Shown piece by piece: positions 25,731 to 34,801 of a stretch of DNA of 45,077 nucleotides (the stretch's first letter is position 1; the number at the start of each line of letters is the position of its first letter). The stretch covers positions 1 through 45,077 of the forward strand of contig JAJDAQ010000176.1 in the NCBI GenBank assembly GCA_029261815.1. Direction: 5' to 3'. The DNA is from Deltaproteobacteria bacterium (GTDB lineage: Bacteria; Myxococcota_A; UBA9160; UBA6930). The notes beneath the pieces are model-generated. The model had not been told where the DNA came from, did not search any database, and was given only the letters and a program-made list of their open reading frames with translations. The translations under genes were made by a program, and so were the position numbers.

Positions 25731-26900
25731 TTAGCGCAAGAGTCCGAGTGCGTTTTCTCGCATCACCAGCCGGATCTCGGCGTCGTCGTAGCCGACCAGG
25801 TCATGAATGAACTCGGTCGGCTCCGCCAGACCCTCCGCGTGCGGATAGTCCGAACCGAACAGGATGTGTTCCGCGCCAATGTCGGTCTTGAGCTGGGATA
25901 GATCGTCTTCGTAGTAGGGAGACACCCAGATGTGTTCCCGGACCTGCTCCACCGGATCGCGCCCGAAGCTGGTGGGCATCTGGCCGTAGGTCTTCTTCAG
26001 CGAGGACAGCAGCGGTCCGACCCACGAACTGCCGCTCTCGATCGTGGCCACGCGCAGCTGCGGATGCCGCTCGAACACCCCGTGGCAGATCAGGGCCGCC
26101 ATGGTGTCGCGAATCGGTGCGGGAGACAGACACATCTGGAGCGAGTCGTACTCGAAGGCCTGGAACTCACCGCCGACGCCCCACTGGTCGGCAAACTTCT
26201 GGTATCCGGCGTCGCCCGAGTGATAGGTGACGGTGATGCCGGCTTCGGCCACGCGGGCCCAGAACGGGTCGAAGCGCTTGTCGCCGGGCGAACAGCTCCC
26301 CGACGGGTGCGCGATCGGTCCGGCACGCATGCAGACCAGGCGTGCGCCCTTCTCGAGGGCCCATTCGAGTTCGGCAACGGCCGCGTGCTCGTCCATCAAG
26401 CAGATATACGGCGCCGCATAGATGCGGTCCTGATATGCGAAGCCCCAGTCGTCGTCGATCCAGCGATTGAATGCCTGGAACGCGGCGATACAAGCCTCGG
26501 GGTCGCCCTTGAGGCTCTCCTCCATGCCGACACCCAACGTCGGGAAGAAGTAGGCGCCTTCGAGGTTCTGGGTATCGAGCAACTTGATGCGCGCATCGCG
26601 GTCCCGGTATTCGGCCTGGATCGGATCGAGCTCCCCGAAGAGCTCGCGGATGTCCTTGGCGTCCGGGTTCCTGCCGCGGAAATACTCGTCGAGGATGCCC
26701 GGCCGTGCGACGGGATCGAACGTCGGGTTCGGAATGAACCGGTTGATCTTTCCGCCGACCAGCAAACGCTGGCGGCCATTCACGAGCGCCCAATCCATGC
26801 AGCGCTTCTTCATGCGCGGATCGATGTGGCGGGTGAATGCTTCCTCGTGCTCGTAGTAGTGGTGGTCCGCGTCGAACGCGCGAAATCCGAGATCGGCCAT
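25731..26900 (-). CDS. Amidohydrolase family protein (COG2159-like)
   Basis: The 389-residue protein belongs to the amidohydrolase-2/ACMSD-like group: an N-terminal DADHH, a central VTYHSGDAG and a C-terminal SDYPHAEG contain the expected metal-binding His and Asp residues of a TIM barrel. Members hydrolyse or decarboxylate diverse carboxylic compounds, and the substrate cannot be inferred. The start ATG at 26900 has AAGGAG upstream. The gene is divergent from a TetR-family gene, and the shared region has a palindrome and an AT-rich inverted repeat, so the TetR protein probably controls it. Confidence 0.85.
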   Translation of the reverse strand: MADLGFRAFDADHHYYEHEEAFTRHIDPRMKKRCMDWALVNGRQRLLVGGKINRFIPNPTFDPVARPGILDEYFRGRNPDAKDIRELFGELDPIQAEYRDRDARIKLLDTQNLEGAYFFPTLGVGMEESLKGDPEACIAAFQAFNRWIDDDWGFAYQDRIYAAPYICLMDEHAAVAELEWALEKGARLVCMRAGPIAHPSGSCSPGDKRFDPFWARVAEAGITVTYHSGDAGYQKFADQWGVGGEFQAFEYDSLQMCLSPAPIRDTMAALICHGVFERHPQLRVATIESGSSWVGPLLSSLKKTYGQMPTSFGRDPVEQVREHIWVSPYYEDDLSQLKTDIGAEHILFGSDYPHAEGLAEPTEFIHDLVGYDDAEIRLVMRENALGLLR

Positions 26901-26942
26901 CGGGGGTCTCCTTGGGCGCAAGCGTCGGGGTCCTCCGGATGC

Positions 26943-26961
26943 CAGGGAAATCGTTTCCCTG
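26943..26961. promoter_or_regulatory. 19 bp palindrome upstream of the amidohydrolase gene
   Basis: CAGGGAAATCGTTTCCCTG is a perfect inverted repeat with 8 bp arms and a 3 nt centre, 42 nt before the amidohydrolase start. Its size and symmetry suit a TetR-family operator. Confidence 0.6.
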
Positions 26962-27009
26962 CGAGCCGGCCAGATCCCCGCGCTGCTCCGTGATAATGAA
27001 CAATTCGTA

Positions 27010-27031
27010 TCGAATATTCAATGAATATCGA
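27010..27031. promoter_or_regulatory. AT-rich inverted repeat before the TetR gene
   Basis: ATATTC and GAATAT flank an AAT centre, and TCG/CGA extend the arms with one unpaired A on the left. The stretch is strikingly AT-rich against its surroundings. It ends one base before the TAGATT hexamer of the TetR gene, so a bound protein would block RNA polymerase. Confidence 0.5.
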
Positions 27032-27032
27032 G

Positions 27033-27047
27033 TAGATTTTCTTCACC
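27033..27047 (+). promoter_or_regulatory. TAGATT -10 element, leaderless-type promoter of the TetR gene
   Basis: TAGATT (27033-27038) ends nine bases before the ATG at 27048. The gap TTCTTCACC is pyrimidine-rich and has no ribosome site. Confidence 0.45.
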
Positions 27048-27692
27048 ATGAGCGCGACGCCCATCCGCCCGTCCCCCGATGCGTCGGACACCCCGCGCCA
27101 GGAAGCCAGCGAACGCCGCCGGCGCAGCATTCTCGATGCAGCGCGGGCCTGCTTTGGCGAGTCCGGCTTCGCGGGCGCCACAATCGGGCGCATCGCCGAC
27201 CGCGCCGGCGTCTCGAACGGTCTCCTCTACCGCTTCTTCCGGAACAAGGAGCACCTGTTCGAGGTCGTGCTCGAAGAAGTCATCCGCGACTGGGTCCGGG
27301 AGATGGTCCCTCGAGACGCCAACCAGAGCGCGACAGATGCCCTGGAAGGCATGTTCCGGAGATCGGTGGAGTTCTGCCGCGCCCACCCGTTGTTGCCGGC
27401 TCTGCTTCGCGACGACCCGACGCTGCAACTCGCGCGGGTCGGCAGCGCCAGCCGCGACCGCGTCCAGCCGCATCGGGACCTCGTGGCCGGGATCCTCTCC
27501 CGAGGTGTCGCTGCCGGTGAATTGCGGGCCGAACTCGATGTCGCCGCCCCCGCCGACGTCCTTTGCCAACTCCAGAGCGACTACAGCGGTCGCGCGTATC
27601 GGCGCGATCCGGCTTTCCCGGACGACCCCGCCATCATCGACGCGGTGGTCGCGCTGATGCGCAATGCCCTGCCGGCATCCTCCGCGTCGTGA
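27048..27692 (+). CDS. TetR/AcrR-family transcriptional regulator
   Basis: The 214-residue regulator has a standard TetR N-terminal helix-turn-helix at about residues 26-70 (ILDAARACFGESGFAGATIGRIADRAGVSNGLLYRFFRNKEHLF) and a variable ligand-binding domain after it. The first 20 residues are a polar leader. The gene is divergent from the amidohydrolase gene and lies 76 nt before an RND efflux operon on the same strand, so it may control either or both. RND pumps are common targets of TetR-family repressors. The ligand is unknown. Confidence 0.9.
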   Translation: MSATPIRPSPDASDTPRQEASERRRRSILDAARACFGESGFAGATIGRIADRAGVSNGLLYRFFRNKEHLFEVVLEEVIRDWVREMVPRDANQSATDALEGMFRRSVEFCRAHPLLPALLRDDPTLQLARVGSASRDRVQPHRDLVAGILSRGVAAGELRAELDVAAPADVLCQLQSDYSGRAYRRDPAFPDDPAIIDAVVALMRNALPASSAS

Positions 27693-27722
27693 CTCGTCGC
27701 TTCCAGTCGGGCGGTTAGGGTG

Positions 27723-27728
27723 TAGGAT
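27723..27728 (+). promoter_or_regulatory. TAGGAT -10-like hexamer before the RND operon
   Basis: TAGGAT would start RNA near 27736 and give a leader of about 33 nt containing the GGAG site. A second TAGGGT lies directly upstream (27716-27721). No good -35 is evident. Confidence 0.3.
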
Positions 27729-27768
27729 CCGGGCACAGTTTCGCGCCCCGGAACCGGAGTTCCCACCA

Positions 27769-28914
27769 GTGCCCCCTCTCCGCGATCGCGGCACGCCGTT
27801 GCTCGTGCTCGGCGTCGCTCTCGTTGTGCTCGTCCTCTCCTATATCGGTTTCTACACCTCCGACGGCGCGGTCAAGGAGCGCGCTCGCGCGGATCGGCTC
27901 GCCGAAGCCTCCGAAAACGGAAGTGCCCAGGACGCCAGCGCGCAGGCGATCCCCGAGATCGTTGTGCAGCAGGTCGCGGTCGACGAGGCCTCCGACTGGA
28001 TCGAGTTGTCGGGGTTGCTCGAGCCCATTCGCAAGACCTGGGTCGCCGCCGAGATCGCCGGCCGCGTCGTTGCCATCGAGGCTCAGGAACACTCGTCCGT
28101 CGTCAGCGGCGCCGTGCTCATTCAACTCGACCCCGCCCTGCCCCGAGCGGACGTGATCCGGGCGGAAGCCAATCACAAGCTGGCCGAGTTGGATCTCGCG
28201 CGACAGGAGACGCTCGGACGCCGTTCGGTATCGAGCGAGGCCGAGAGAGACCGGGCGCGGGCCCAGGAGCGGAGCGCGTACGCGGCGCTCCTGGAGGCCC
28301 GCAAGCGCCTGGATCAGAGTCGCATCCGCGCACCATTCGACGGTGTGGTCAACCGCCTCGACCTCGACCCCGGCGCTTACGTCGCACCAGGCACGCGGAT
28401 CGCGGAAATCCTCGACGTAAGCACGCTCGAACTCGAGGTTGCGGTGAGCGATCGACAGGTCGGCGCGATCTCCACCGGCGATGCGGCGCGTGTTCGTATC
28501 GACCCCCTCGGCAACGACCTCTTCGCGGGCACGGTCGTCCGCGTCGGCCAGGCGCCCGACTCCGACACCCAGCGTTACCCCGTGGTGATCGCCCTCGACA
28601 ATGCCGGCGGAAGGATCCTCCCCGGGATGCTCGCGCGGGCCGAACTCGGCATCGGCAGCCGCAAAGCACTCCGCGTTCCCACCCGAGCAGTCGTGCGGGA
28701 ATTCGAGATCGACTACGTCGTCGTCATCAACCGGGTGGGTGCCGGCGGCGGCAACGCCGAACGCATACGGGTGCAGACGCGACCCGTTCCCTTCCGACCC
28801 GACTGGATCGAGGTGACCGACGGCATCGACTCTGGAGCCTGGGTCGTCACCGACAACCCAGGGCGGCTCCGCACCGGGGATCCGGTCGCGATCCTCGCCG
28901 AGGCGGGCGCATGA
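27769..28914 (+). CDS. RND efflux pump periplasmic adaptor (membrane fusion protein)
   Basis: The 381-residue adaptor has an N-terminal membrane anchor (residues 8-26), a lipoyl/biotinyl hairpin (WVAAEIAGRVVAIEAQEHSSV), a short coiled coil rich in E, A and R, a second lipoyl half (IRAPFDGVVNRLDLDPGAYV) and a beta-barrel domain. It should link the RND pump to an outer-membrane factor, none of which is encoded nearby. The start is the GTG at 27769, ten bases after GGAG; a longer frame to 27664 lies in the TetR gene's tail. The 3' end overlaps the pump gene (ATGA). Confidence 0.88.
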   Translation: MPPLRDRGTPLLVLGVALVVLVLSYIGFYTSDGAVKERARADRLAEASENGSAQDASAQAIPEIVVQQVAVDEASDWIELSGLLEPIRKTWVAAEIAGRVVAIEAQEHSSVVSGAVLIQLDPALPRADVIRAEANHKLAELDLARQETLGRRSVSSEAERDRARAQERSAYAALLEARKRLDQSRIRAPFDGVVNRLDLDPGAYVAPGTRIAEILDVSTLELEVAVSDRQVGAISTGDAARVRIDPLGNDLFAGTVVRVGQAPDSDTQRYPVVIALDNAGGRILPGMLARAELGIGSRKALRVPTRAVVREFEIDYVVVINRVGAGGGNAERIRVQTRPVPFRPDWIEVTDGIDSGAWVVTDNPGRLRTGDPVAILAEAGA

Positions 28915-31900
28915 GCAAGATCGCCGAGTTCAGCGTCCGTCAGACCGTCCTCGTCAACGTGCTCTTCGTCGTTTGCATGGTCGGCGGCTACGGCGCCCTG
29001 CAACTGACCGAGGTCGAGTACTTCCACGATGTCACCCTGAACGAGGTCAACATCTTCACGCTCTGGCCCGGAGCGTCGGCTGACGAGGTCGAGCGCCTCG
29101 TCACCACCAAGCTGGAAGAGGAACTGCAGAACGTCTCTGACATCGATCAGATGCGGTCCGCCTCCCAGGCCAACAGCTCGTCGATCAACATCGAGTTCGA
29201 TGAAACGCTCGACGCGGCCGAGTTCCAGGCCGTCGTCAACGAAACGCGCGGAGCGCTTGACCGTGTCACCGACCTTCCTCCCGATGCCGAAGAGCCGGTC
29301 CTGAACGAGGCGAAGTCGAGCGAGTTCCGGCCGGTCGTCATGATCTCGGTGACGGACGAAGCCGGCGTTGGAGAGCTGGCGATTCGCGACATCGCGCAGG
29401 AAGCGGCCTCCCGCATGCGCGAGCTTCCAGGCGTCAGCGGTGTCAGCGTTCGCGGATTGCAGGACCGCGAAGTGCGCGTCGTGGTCGATCGCGCCCGCGC
29501 CTCGGCCTACGGGCTCACGGTGTCCGACGTCGCCGAGCGTGTGCGTCGCCAGAACCAGAACCTCCCGGCCGGCACGTTCCAACAGGAATCCGGCGAGGCG
29601 ACCCTGCGGGCGACCGGCGACTACATCGACGTTGAAGAGATCCTCGGAACGGCCGTCCGGGAGGACCCGGGTGGCCGCCGCGTGCTGCTCCGCGATGTCG
29701 CGCGTATCGAACGCGGCCTCGAAAAACGGCAGTACCTCTCGCGCTACAACGGCCAGCCGGCCGCCGTGCTCGCGGTCACGAAGAAGGACGAAGCCGATGT
29801 CCGCGAGGTCGTCGCCCGAATCGATACGTGGCTCGCGGAGTTCACGGCGCTCTCGCCTCCAGGGGTTTCCCTGGTCAAGACGCTCGACACGGCCGAGTTC
29901 GTCACGCCCCGAATCGACGTGCTCGTCGACAACCTCGTCATGGGCGCCGGGTTCGTCCTCGCGCTGCTCTGGTTCACGATCGGCTTTCGTAACTCACTGC
30001 TCACGATCATCGCCATCCCGTTCGCATTCCTCACGGCGATCATCTTCTTTCCGCTGCTCGACATCAGCATCAACTCCTCAACGCTGACGGGCATGCTGCT
30101 GGTGTCGGGGATGCTCGTCGATGACGCCATCATCGTGCTCGAGAACATCTATCGAAAGATCGAAGAAGGCCTCGAGATCCGCGAGGCCGTGATCCAGGGA
30201 ACGTCTGAAGTGATGTGGCCCGTGATTGCTGCGGTCTCGACGTCGGTTGCCGCGTTCCTGCCGCTGCTCCTGATCGAAGGCACCGCTGGGAAATTCCTGT
30301 CGGTCCTGCCCAAGGCCGTCGTCGTCTGCCTGCTGGCCTCGCTCTTCGAGTGCCTGGTCATCCTCCCGGCGCACTACCTGGACTTCGGGAGTCGTCGGTC
30401 CGCTGCGCAGAAAGCCGCGGAAGCCGGCCGGAAGAACCTGTTCAGCCGCACACTCGATCGCATGCACGCCGGCGTCGACCGCGGTTTTGATTCGTTGCGC
30501 AGGCGTTACCTCGCGGTCCTCGATCGGGTGATCAAGCACCGCTTCGCATTCAACGTGCTGTTCGTGTCAGCCCTGGTCGCAGCGGCTGCGGGTTTCGGTC
30601 ACCTCCAGTTCGAACTCTGGCCTGGGGAATACTCGAACTTCACCATCAACCTCGAGACACCGCCGAGCTACAGCCTCGAGAAGACGACCGAAGTCGTCGC
30701 GAGACTGGAAGAGCGCCTGCAATCGTTGCCCGAAGGCACCGTCGGTGACTTCAACACGACCATCGGGTTGGCCATCGACCTCAACTACGACCGCGTCAAC
30801 GCGCCCAACCTGGGGGTCACCTACGTCGAGATCGCCGATACCGAGGCGAATCGGGTCGCCCCCGAAAAAGTGCTGCTCACGGTTCGGGAAGAACTTCGGC
30901 AGTTCCGCGCCGAGCATCCCGAGGACGTGGTCGAACTTCGCGCCGATGCCGAACGTAACGGCCCGCCGGTCGGGCGCCCCGTCGAGGTCCGAATCCAGAG
31001 CGAAGACTTCGAGCTCAACCGATCGATCGCCGAAGAGATCAAGGCCTACCTACGAACGATTCCGGGCATCGAGGGCGTCGACGACAACCTGAAGGAAGGC
31101 CCCCGCGAGGTCCGACTCGAACTGGACTCCGAGCGCGCGGCCACCTTCGGGATCACGTTCGATGACCTCGGACGCGCGCTCCGCGCCGCCAACGATGGCA
31201 TCGTGGCTTCTCAGTTCCGGTCACCGGGCGCCGTTGAGGACGACGACATCCGCGTCCTTCTGGAACCCGACCAGCGCAACGGCATACACGATCTCCTGGA
31301 AGTCGAGATCCGAGCGCCGGATGGTCAACTCGTGAAGCTAGGCGACATCGCCAGCGTCGACGTGGCGCGCGGCTACCTGGCCTACCGACGCGTCGATGGG
31401 AAACGCACCATCACCGTCTTCTCCGGCGTCGACGGCGTGCTCGCGACCAGTGTGTCGGTCAACCGCGACCTCGAGGCCCAGTTCGCGGACATCCAGGCTC
31501 GTTACCCGGAAGTGGATCTCATCTACGGAGGGGAGTACCAGGAATCGAACGAAGCCATGGCGAACACGGCGGCCGCATTCCCGGTCGCACTCCTGCTGAT
31601 CTACATGATCCTGGCCGCCCTGTTCGGCAGCTACGTCCAACCCTTGATCGTCATCACCTCGATCCCCCTCGGCTTCGCCGGGATCATCTTCGGCGTCGGC
31701 GTGATGGGCTACGACATCAGCTTCAACCTGCTGTATGCGTCGGTTGGCCTGACCGGCGTCGTGGTGAACGACGCCCTCGTGATGGTCGACTTCATCAATC
31801 GCGCCCGTCGCGGTGGGATGCCGCTGTTCGAAGCGATTCGGCAAGCCGGAGCCCAGCGGCTCCGGCCGGTGTTCCTGACGACGGTGACCACCGTGGCGGC

Positions 31901-32129
31901 CCTGATGCCCATGGCGCTCGGGATCCAGGGCGCCTCGAAGACCTATGGGCCGTTCTCGGCTTCGGTCGCGTTCGGCCTCCTGTTTGCGATGTTCGGGACG
32001 CTGTTCGTGATCCCGCTCAGCTACGCGACGCTCACCTCGGCCCAGGACCGCCTCGGGCGGCTCTGGGAACGCGTCCGCGACACCGGAAACCCCGCGGGGG
32101 CCTCCTCTCCGTTGCGGCGGGATCTCTGA
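28911..32129 (+). CDS. RND-family efflux permease (AcrB/HAE1-like)
   Basis: The 1072-residue inner-membrane proton antiporter has a single membrane helix at the N terminus, a first large periplasmic loop, a TM block with GMLLVSGMLVDDAIIVLENIY (the paired Asp of TM4), a second periplasmic loop and a second TM block with LTGVVVNDALVMVDFIN. The domain layout and length match AcrB-type proteins rather than metal-specific CusA, although substrate class is uncertain. The gene overlaps its adaptor by 4 nt. No outer-membrane channel is encoded here, so a TolC-type protein from elsewhere would be used. Confidence 0.92.
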   Translation: MSKIAEFSVRQTVLVNVLFVVCMVGGYGALQLTEVEYFHDVTLNEVNIFTLWPGASADEVERLVTTKLEEELQNVSDIDQMRSASQANSSSINIEFDETLDAAEFQAVVNETRGALDRVTDLPPDAEEPVLNEAKSSEFRPVVMISVTDEAGVGELAIRDIAQEAASRMRELPGVSGVSVRGLQDREVRVVVDRARASAYGLTVSDVAERVRRQNQNLPAGTFQQESGEATLRATGDYIDVEEILGTAVREDPGGRRVLLRDVARIERGLEKRQYLSRYNGQPAAVLAVTKKDEADVREVVARIDTWLAEFTALSPPGVSLVKTLDTAEFVTPRIDVLVDNLVMGAGFVLALLWFTIGFRNSLLTIIAIPFAFLTAIIFFPLLDISINSSTLTGMLLVSGMLVDDAIIVLENIYRKIEEGLEIREAVIQGTSEVMWPVIAAVSTSVAAFLPLLLIEGTAGKFLSVLPKAVVVCLLASLFECLVILPAHYLDFGSRRSAAQKAAEAGRKNLFSRTLDRMHAGVDRGFDSLRRRYLAVLDRVIKHRFAFNVLFVSALVAAAAGFGHLQFELWPGEYSNFTINLETPPSYSLEKTTEVVARLEERLQSLPEGTVGDFNTTIGLAIDLNYDRVNAPNLGVTYVEIADTEANRVAPEKVLLTVREELRQFRAEHPEDVVELRADAERNGPPVGRPVEVRIQSEDFELNRSIAEEIKAYLRTIPGIEGVDDNLKEGPREVRLELDSERAATFGITFDDLGRALRAANDGIVASQFRSPGAVEDDDIRVLLEPDQRNGIHDLLEVEIRAPDGQLVKLGDIASVDVARGYLAYRRVDGKRTITVFSGVDGVLATSVSVNRDLEAQFADIQARYPEVDLIYGGEYQESNEAMANTAAAFPVALLLIYMILAALFGSYVQPLIVITSIPLGFAGIIFGVGVMGYDISFNLLYASVGLTGVVVNDALVMVDFINRARRGGMPLFEAIRQAGAQRLRPVFLTTVTTVAALMPMALGIQGASKTYGPFSASVAFGLLFAMFGTLFVIPLSYATLTSAQDRLGRLWERVRDTGNPAGASSPLRRDL

Positions 32130-32479
32130 CATTCGCCAGTGACTTTCTGACGACTTCCTACGGATCTCACGCCAGCGAGCCGATAAGTGTGTGGTTCTCA
32201 CATCAACTGGCTCAAAATTGACACGGGAGTCGAGAAAGTTCTGGCAATGGCTGGAGCCCCGTAAGAAGATGCTGAACCACCGAGAGCCGGACCCTGCGGG
32301 GAACCGGAGCAAGGTGGAAGCGCCTGAAACCCTTCGTCGGAAACCCGCCCGCACCGGGCGGTATCCCACCCCCCACAGACCGCCCTGCAGAATTCCCTTC
32401 TGCGGCCGTGACGTCGGGAGCTGGGGACCGGCGAGAGCCCGGACCCCCGAGGGCCGGTCATCAAATCGAGAGGAAAAGC
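32130..32479 (+). promoter_or_regulatory. 350 bp structured leader before the sigma factor gene
   Basis: No gene is seen. A TTGACA (32218-32223) lacks a convincing -10 partner. Three hairpins follow: CCGCCCG/CGGGCGG with a 3 nt loop (32345-32361), GCAGAA/TTCTGC (32387-32403) and GACCGGC/GCCGGTC with a 20 nt loop (32426-32459), the last ending 20 nt before the start codon. This could be a regulated 5' untranslated region, or the first hairpin could act as an RND operon terminator. Confidence 0.45.
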
Positions 32480-33862
32480 GTGAAGCTGGAAGATAAGTTC
32501 CGAGCGGCAACGACTGGCGAACCTGCCCGAAAGCGTGGGACCGCCGCCAACTTGCCCGCTGAGGCCGACCTGGACGCTGCACGCGACCGTCGGCCGCTCG
32601 AGTCCTATTTCCAGGAGATTGGTGGGACGCGAACGCTCAAGCGTGAGGAGGAAGTCATCCTCGCGAAGGAGCTTGAGGCGTCCACGGCCGAGCTCAGGGA
32701 TGCGCTGTACGCGATTCCGGCCTCGGCCCGCCATGTGGTGGAACGCTGGGATGCCCTGCGCGCCCTGTCCCACACTGGTGCGAAGCTGTCCGAGTCCCAG
32801 GGGGACGAGGAGACCGGCGAGATTGCCGCCCGCGTCGAAGCGGCCGTCAATCACCTGCGCCGGCACCTCACGCGACGCGACAAGCTCGTCCTCGACACGG
32901 CCACGAAGGACTCCCAGATGGTCCGGGTCGACAAGTCGATCTCCAAGGAGATGCACAACGCACAGCTCTCGCTGGCGCTGCTTGCAGAGCTCCGCGAGCA
33001 ATCGCGCATGCTGGCCCGCGCCAACCGGCGCGCGCGGCGCGGCTCCAATCAGGCTTCCGAGGTCCAGGAGCGCACCGGTCTCGACAAGGACGAGATGATT
33101 CTGCGCCATGACGCGGTGGAACGCGCGCATGAGCGCATGTCCGCGGTCAAGAACCAGTTCATCGAACACAACCTGAAGCTCGTGGTCGCGATCGCGAAGG
33201 ACTACCGGAACCTCGGCCTGTCCTTCCCGGACCTGATCCAGGAAGGCAACCTGGGCTTGATCCGCGCGGTCGAGAAGTTCGACCATCGCCGCGGCTTCAA
33301 GTTCTCGACCTACGCCGTCTGGTGGATCCGTCAGGCGCTCGTCCGCGCGATCCAGAACCACTCGCGCACGATCCGCCTCCCCAGCCATGTGCACGACCGG
33401 CTACAGCGCAGCCAGCGCATCAAGGCCGAGCTGACAGGCAAGCTCGGCCGCGAGCCCACGCCGGCCGAACTGGCGCCGGCGCTGGGAACCGACACCGACT
33501 CCCTTGAGCAGCTCGACAGGCTCTCGCGGGAAGCCATCTCGCTCGAGTCGTCGGTCGCGGGAACCGAAAAGAAGCTCGAAGACTTCGTGGGCGACTCCGG
33601 CTCTTCGGTGCCGGACGGCGGAATCGACGACGATCGACTTCGCTCCGGCGTCGGCCACCTGATCGGTGCACTCACCGACCGCGAGCAGCTCATCCTGCGC
33701 CTTCGCTACGGCCTGGGCAGCGAGGAAGAGCACACGCTCGAGCAGATCGGCCAATCGCTCGGACTGTCGCGAGAGCGCGTTCGACAACTCGAGGCCCGCG
33801 CGCTGAAGAAGCTGCGGGACACGATGCCGGCCCAGCGCCTGCATCCGATCCTCGAGCCCTAG
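32480..33862 (+). CDS. Sigma-70 family RNA polymerase sigma factor (RpoD/RpoS type)
   Basis: The 460-residue sigma factor has region 1.2 (residues 40-67, [27 protein letters not shown]), an insertion of about 130 residues, region 2 (from about 223; ending with the promoter-melting [14 protein letters not shown]), region 3 and region 4 (from about 396; helix-turn-helix near [17 protein letters not shown]). Region 1.1 is missing. The region 2.4 stretch [12 protein letters not shown] is closer to RpoS than to E. coli RpoD, so a group 2 factor is likely, but a primary factor is not excluded. GTG start with AGAGGA upstream. Confidence 0.88.
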   Translation: MKLEDKFRAATTGEPARKRGTAANLPAEADLDAARDRRPLESYFQEIGGTRTLKREEEVILAKELEASTAELRDALYAIPASARHVVERWDALRALSHTGAKLSESQGDEETGEIAARVEAAVNHLRRHLTRRDKLVLDTATKDSQMVRVDKSISKEMHNAQLSLALLAELREQSRMLARANRRARRGSNQASEVQERTGLDKDEMILRHDAVERAHERMSAVKNQFIEHNLKLVVAIAKDYRNLGLSFPDLIQEGNLGLIRAVEKFDHRRGFKFSTYAVWWIRQALVRAIQNHSRTIRLPSHVHDRLQRSQRIKAELTGKLGREPTPAELAPALGTDTDSLEQLDRLSREAISLESSVAGTEKKLEDFVGDSGSSVPDGGIDDDRLRSGVGHLIGALTDREQLILRLRYGLGSEEEHTLEQIGQSLGLSRERVRQLEARALKKLRDTMPAQRLHPILEP

Positions 33863-33890
33863 CGCCCGAGCGATTCTCGCAAGGACCTGC

Positions 33891-33921
33891 AAAGGCCTCG
33901 GCACAATGTGCCGGGGCCTTT
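33891..33921. terminator. Bidirectional terminator between the sigma factor gene and uppP
   Basis: AAAGGCC/GGCCTTT forms a 7 bp stem continued by CGGCAC/GTGCCG with an AAT loop, with one mismatch between the two parts. A TTTCGCTTT run follows on the plus strand. It lies between convergent genes and can serve both. Confidence 0.75.
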
Positions 33922-33932
33922 CGCTTTCGGGC

Positions 33933-34715
33933 CTAGCGAAGCTGCAGGTAGAGCAGGAAGGATGCGCCCGCGGCGAAGCAGTACCACGCAAAGACATGGA
34001 AGCGCTGCGAGCGGAGGAGTCGCACGAACAACGCGATCGCGCCGAGGCCCGAAATCGCCGCGACGGCGCCACCAACGGCGAACGCTGCGAGCGATTCGTT
34101 CGAGGCCTCCATCAACTCGGGGACCTGCAAGACCGCAGCGCCCGCGATCGCGGCCACGCCCATCAGGAACGAGAACTCGGTCGCCGCCAGCGCGCGAATG
34201 CCCAGCAGCAGGCCGACGGCCACCGTCGTTCCACTCCGCGAAATCCCGGGTGTGATCGCGACCACCTGCGCGCACCCGATCACCAGGGCGTGGAGGTAGG
34301 TTGGGGCTTCCAGCGTCGCCCGATCGATGGTCTTTCGCGTGGTCAGCAGGATGCAGCCGGTGACGAGCAATGCTGCGCCAGCGATCCAGGCGTGAGAGAA
34401 GAGCGCCTCGATCTGATCCTTGACCGTCAGGCCGACGACCACCGCCGGCAGCGTCGCGATCACGAGCTTGCCGACGTAGGCCAGGGACTCTGCGTCCCTG
34501 CGGATCGTTCCCAGGATCAGCTCCGCGACGCGTGCGCGGTAGTAGACCAGAATTGCCAACAGCGTCCCGACGTGGACGGCGACCTCGAAGACGATGCCCT
34601 CGTCGACGTTGCCCATCAGGGTCTCGGCGATCACCAGATGCCCCGAACTCGAGACCGGCAGGAATTCGGTCAGCCCTTGGATGAGTCCGAGCAGCGCGGC
34701 TTCGAGCCAGTCCAT
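33933..34715 (-). CDS. uppP: Undecaprenyl-diphosphatase UppP (BacA)
   Basis: The 260-residue polytopic membrane phosphatase recycles undecaprenyl diphosphate to the lipid carrier used by MraY. Both catalytic motifs are clear: LTEFLPVSSSGHL near residue 16 and TPGISRSGTTVA near residue 153. The start ATG is preceded by GGAGGTG with close spacing, so this is a canonical Shine-Dalgarno start. It converges with the sigma factor gene and is divergent from the acyl-CoA synthetase gene. Confidence 0.95.
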   Translation of the reverse strand: MDWLEAALLGLIQGLTEFLPVSSSGHLVIAETLMGNVDEGIVFEVAVHVGTLLAILVYYRARVAELILGTIRRDAESLAYVGKLVIATLPAVVVGLTVKDQIEALFSHAWIAGAALLVTGCILLTTRKTIDRATLEAPTYLHALVIGCAQVVAITPGISRSGTTVAVGLLLGIRALAATEFSFLMGVAAIAGAAVLQVPELMEASNESLAAFAVGGAVAAISGLGAIALFVRLLRSQRFHVFAWYCFAAGASFLLYLQLR

Positions 34716-34789
34716 GGCACCTCCATCGGGTGTTGCCGGGGCCGGGTGTAGCGGAACCGACTCCAGCGGTCATCGGCCCGGACGGTCGG

Positions 34790-34801
34790 TATCCTGGCGC
34801 C
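34790..34801 (+). promoter_or_regulatory. TATCCT -10 element, leaderless-type promoter of the acyl-CoA synthetase gene
   Basis: TATCCT (34790-34795), the same hexamer as at rnpB, ends six bases before the ATG at 34802. The interval GGCGCC contains no ribosome site. Confidence 0.5.

Noticed and set aside
32218..32246. TTGACA as the promoter of the sigma factor gene
   Set aside because: No acceptable -10 hexamer is found at 16-18 nt, and the other promoters here do not show good -35 boxes.
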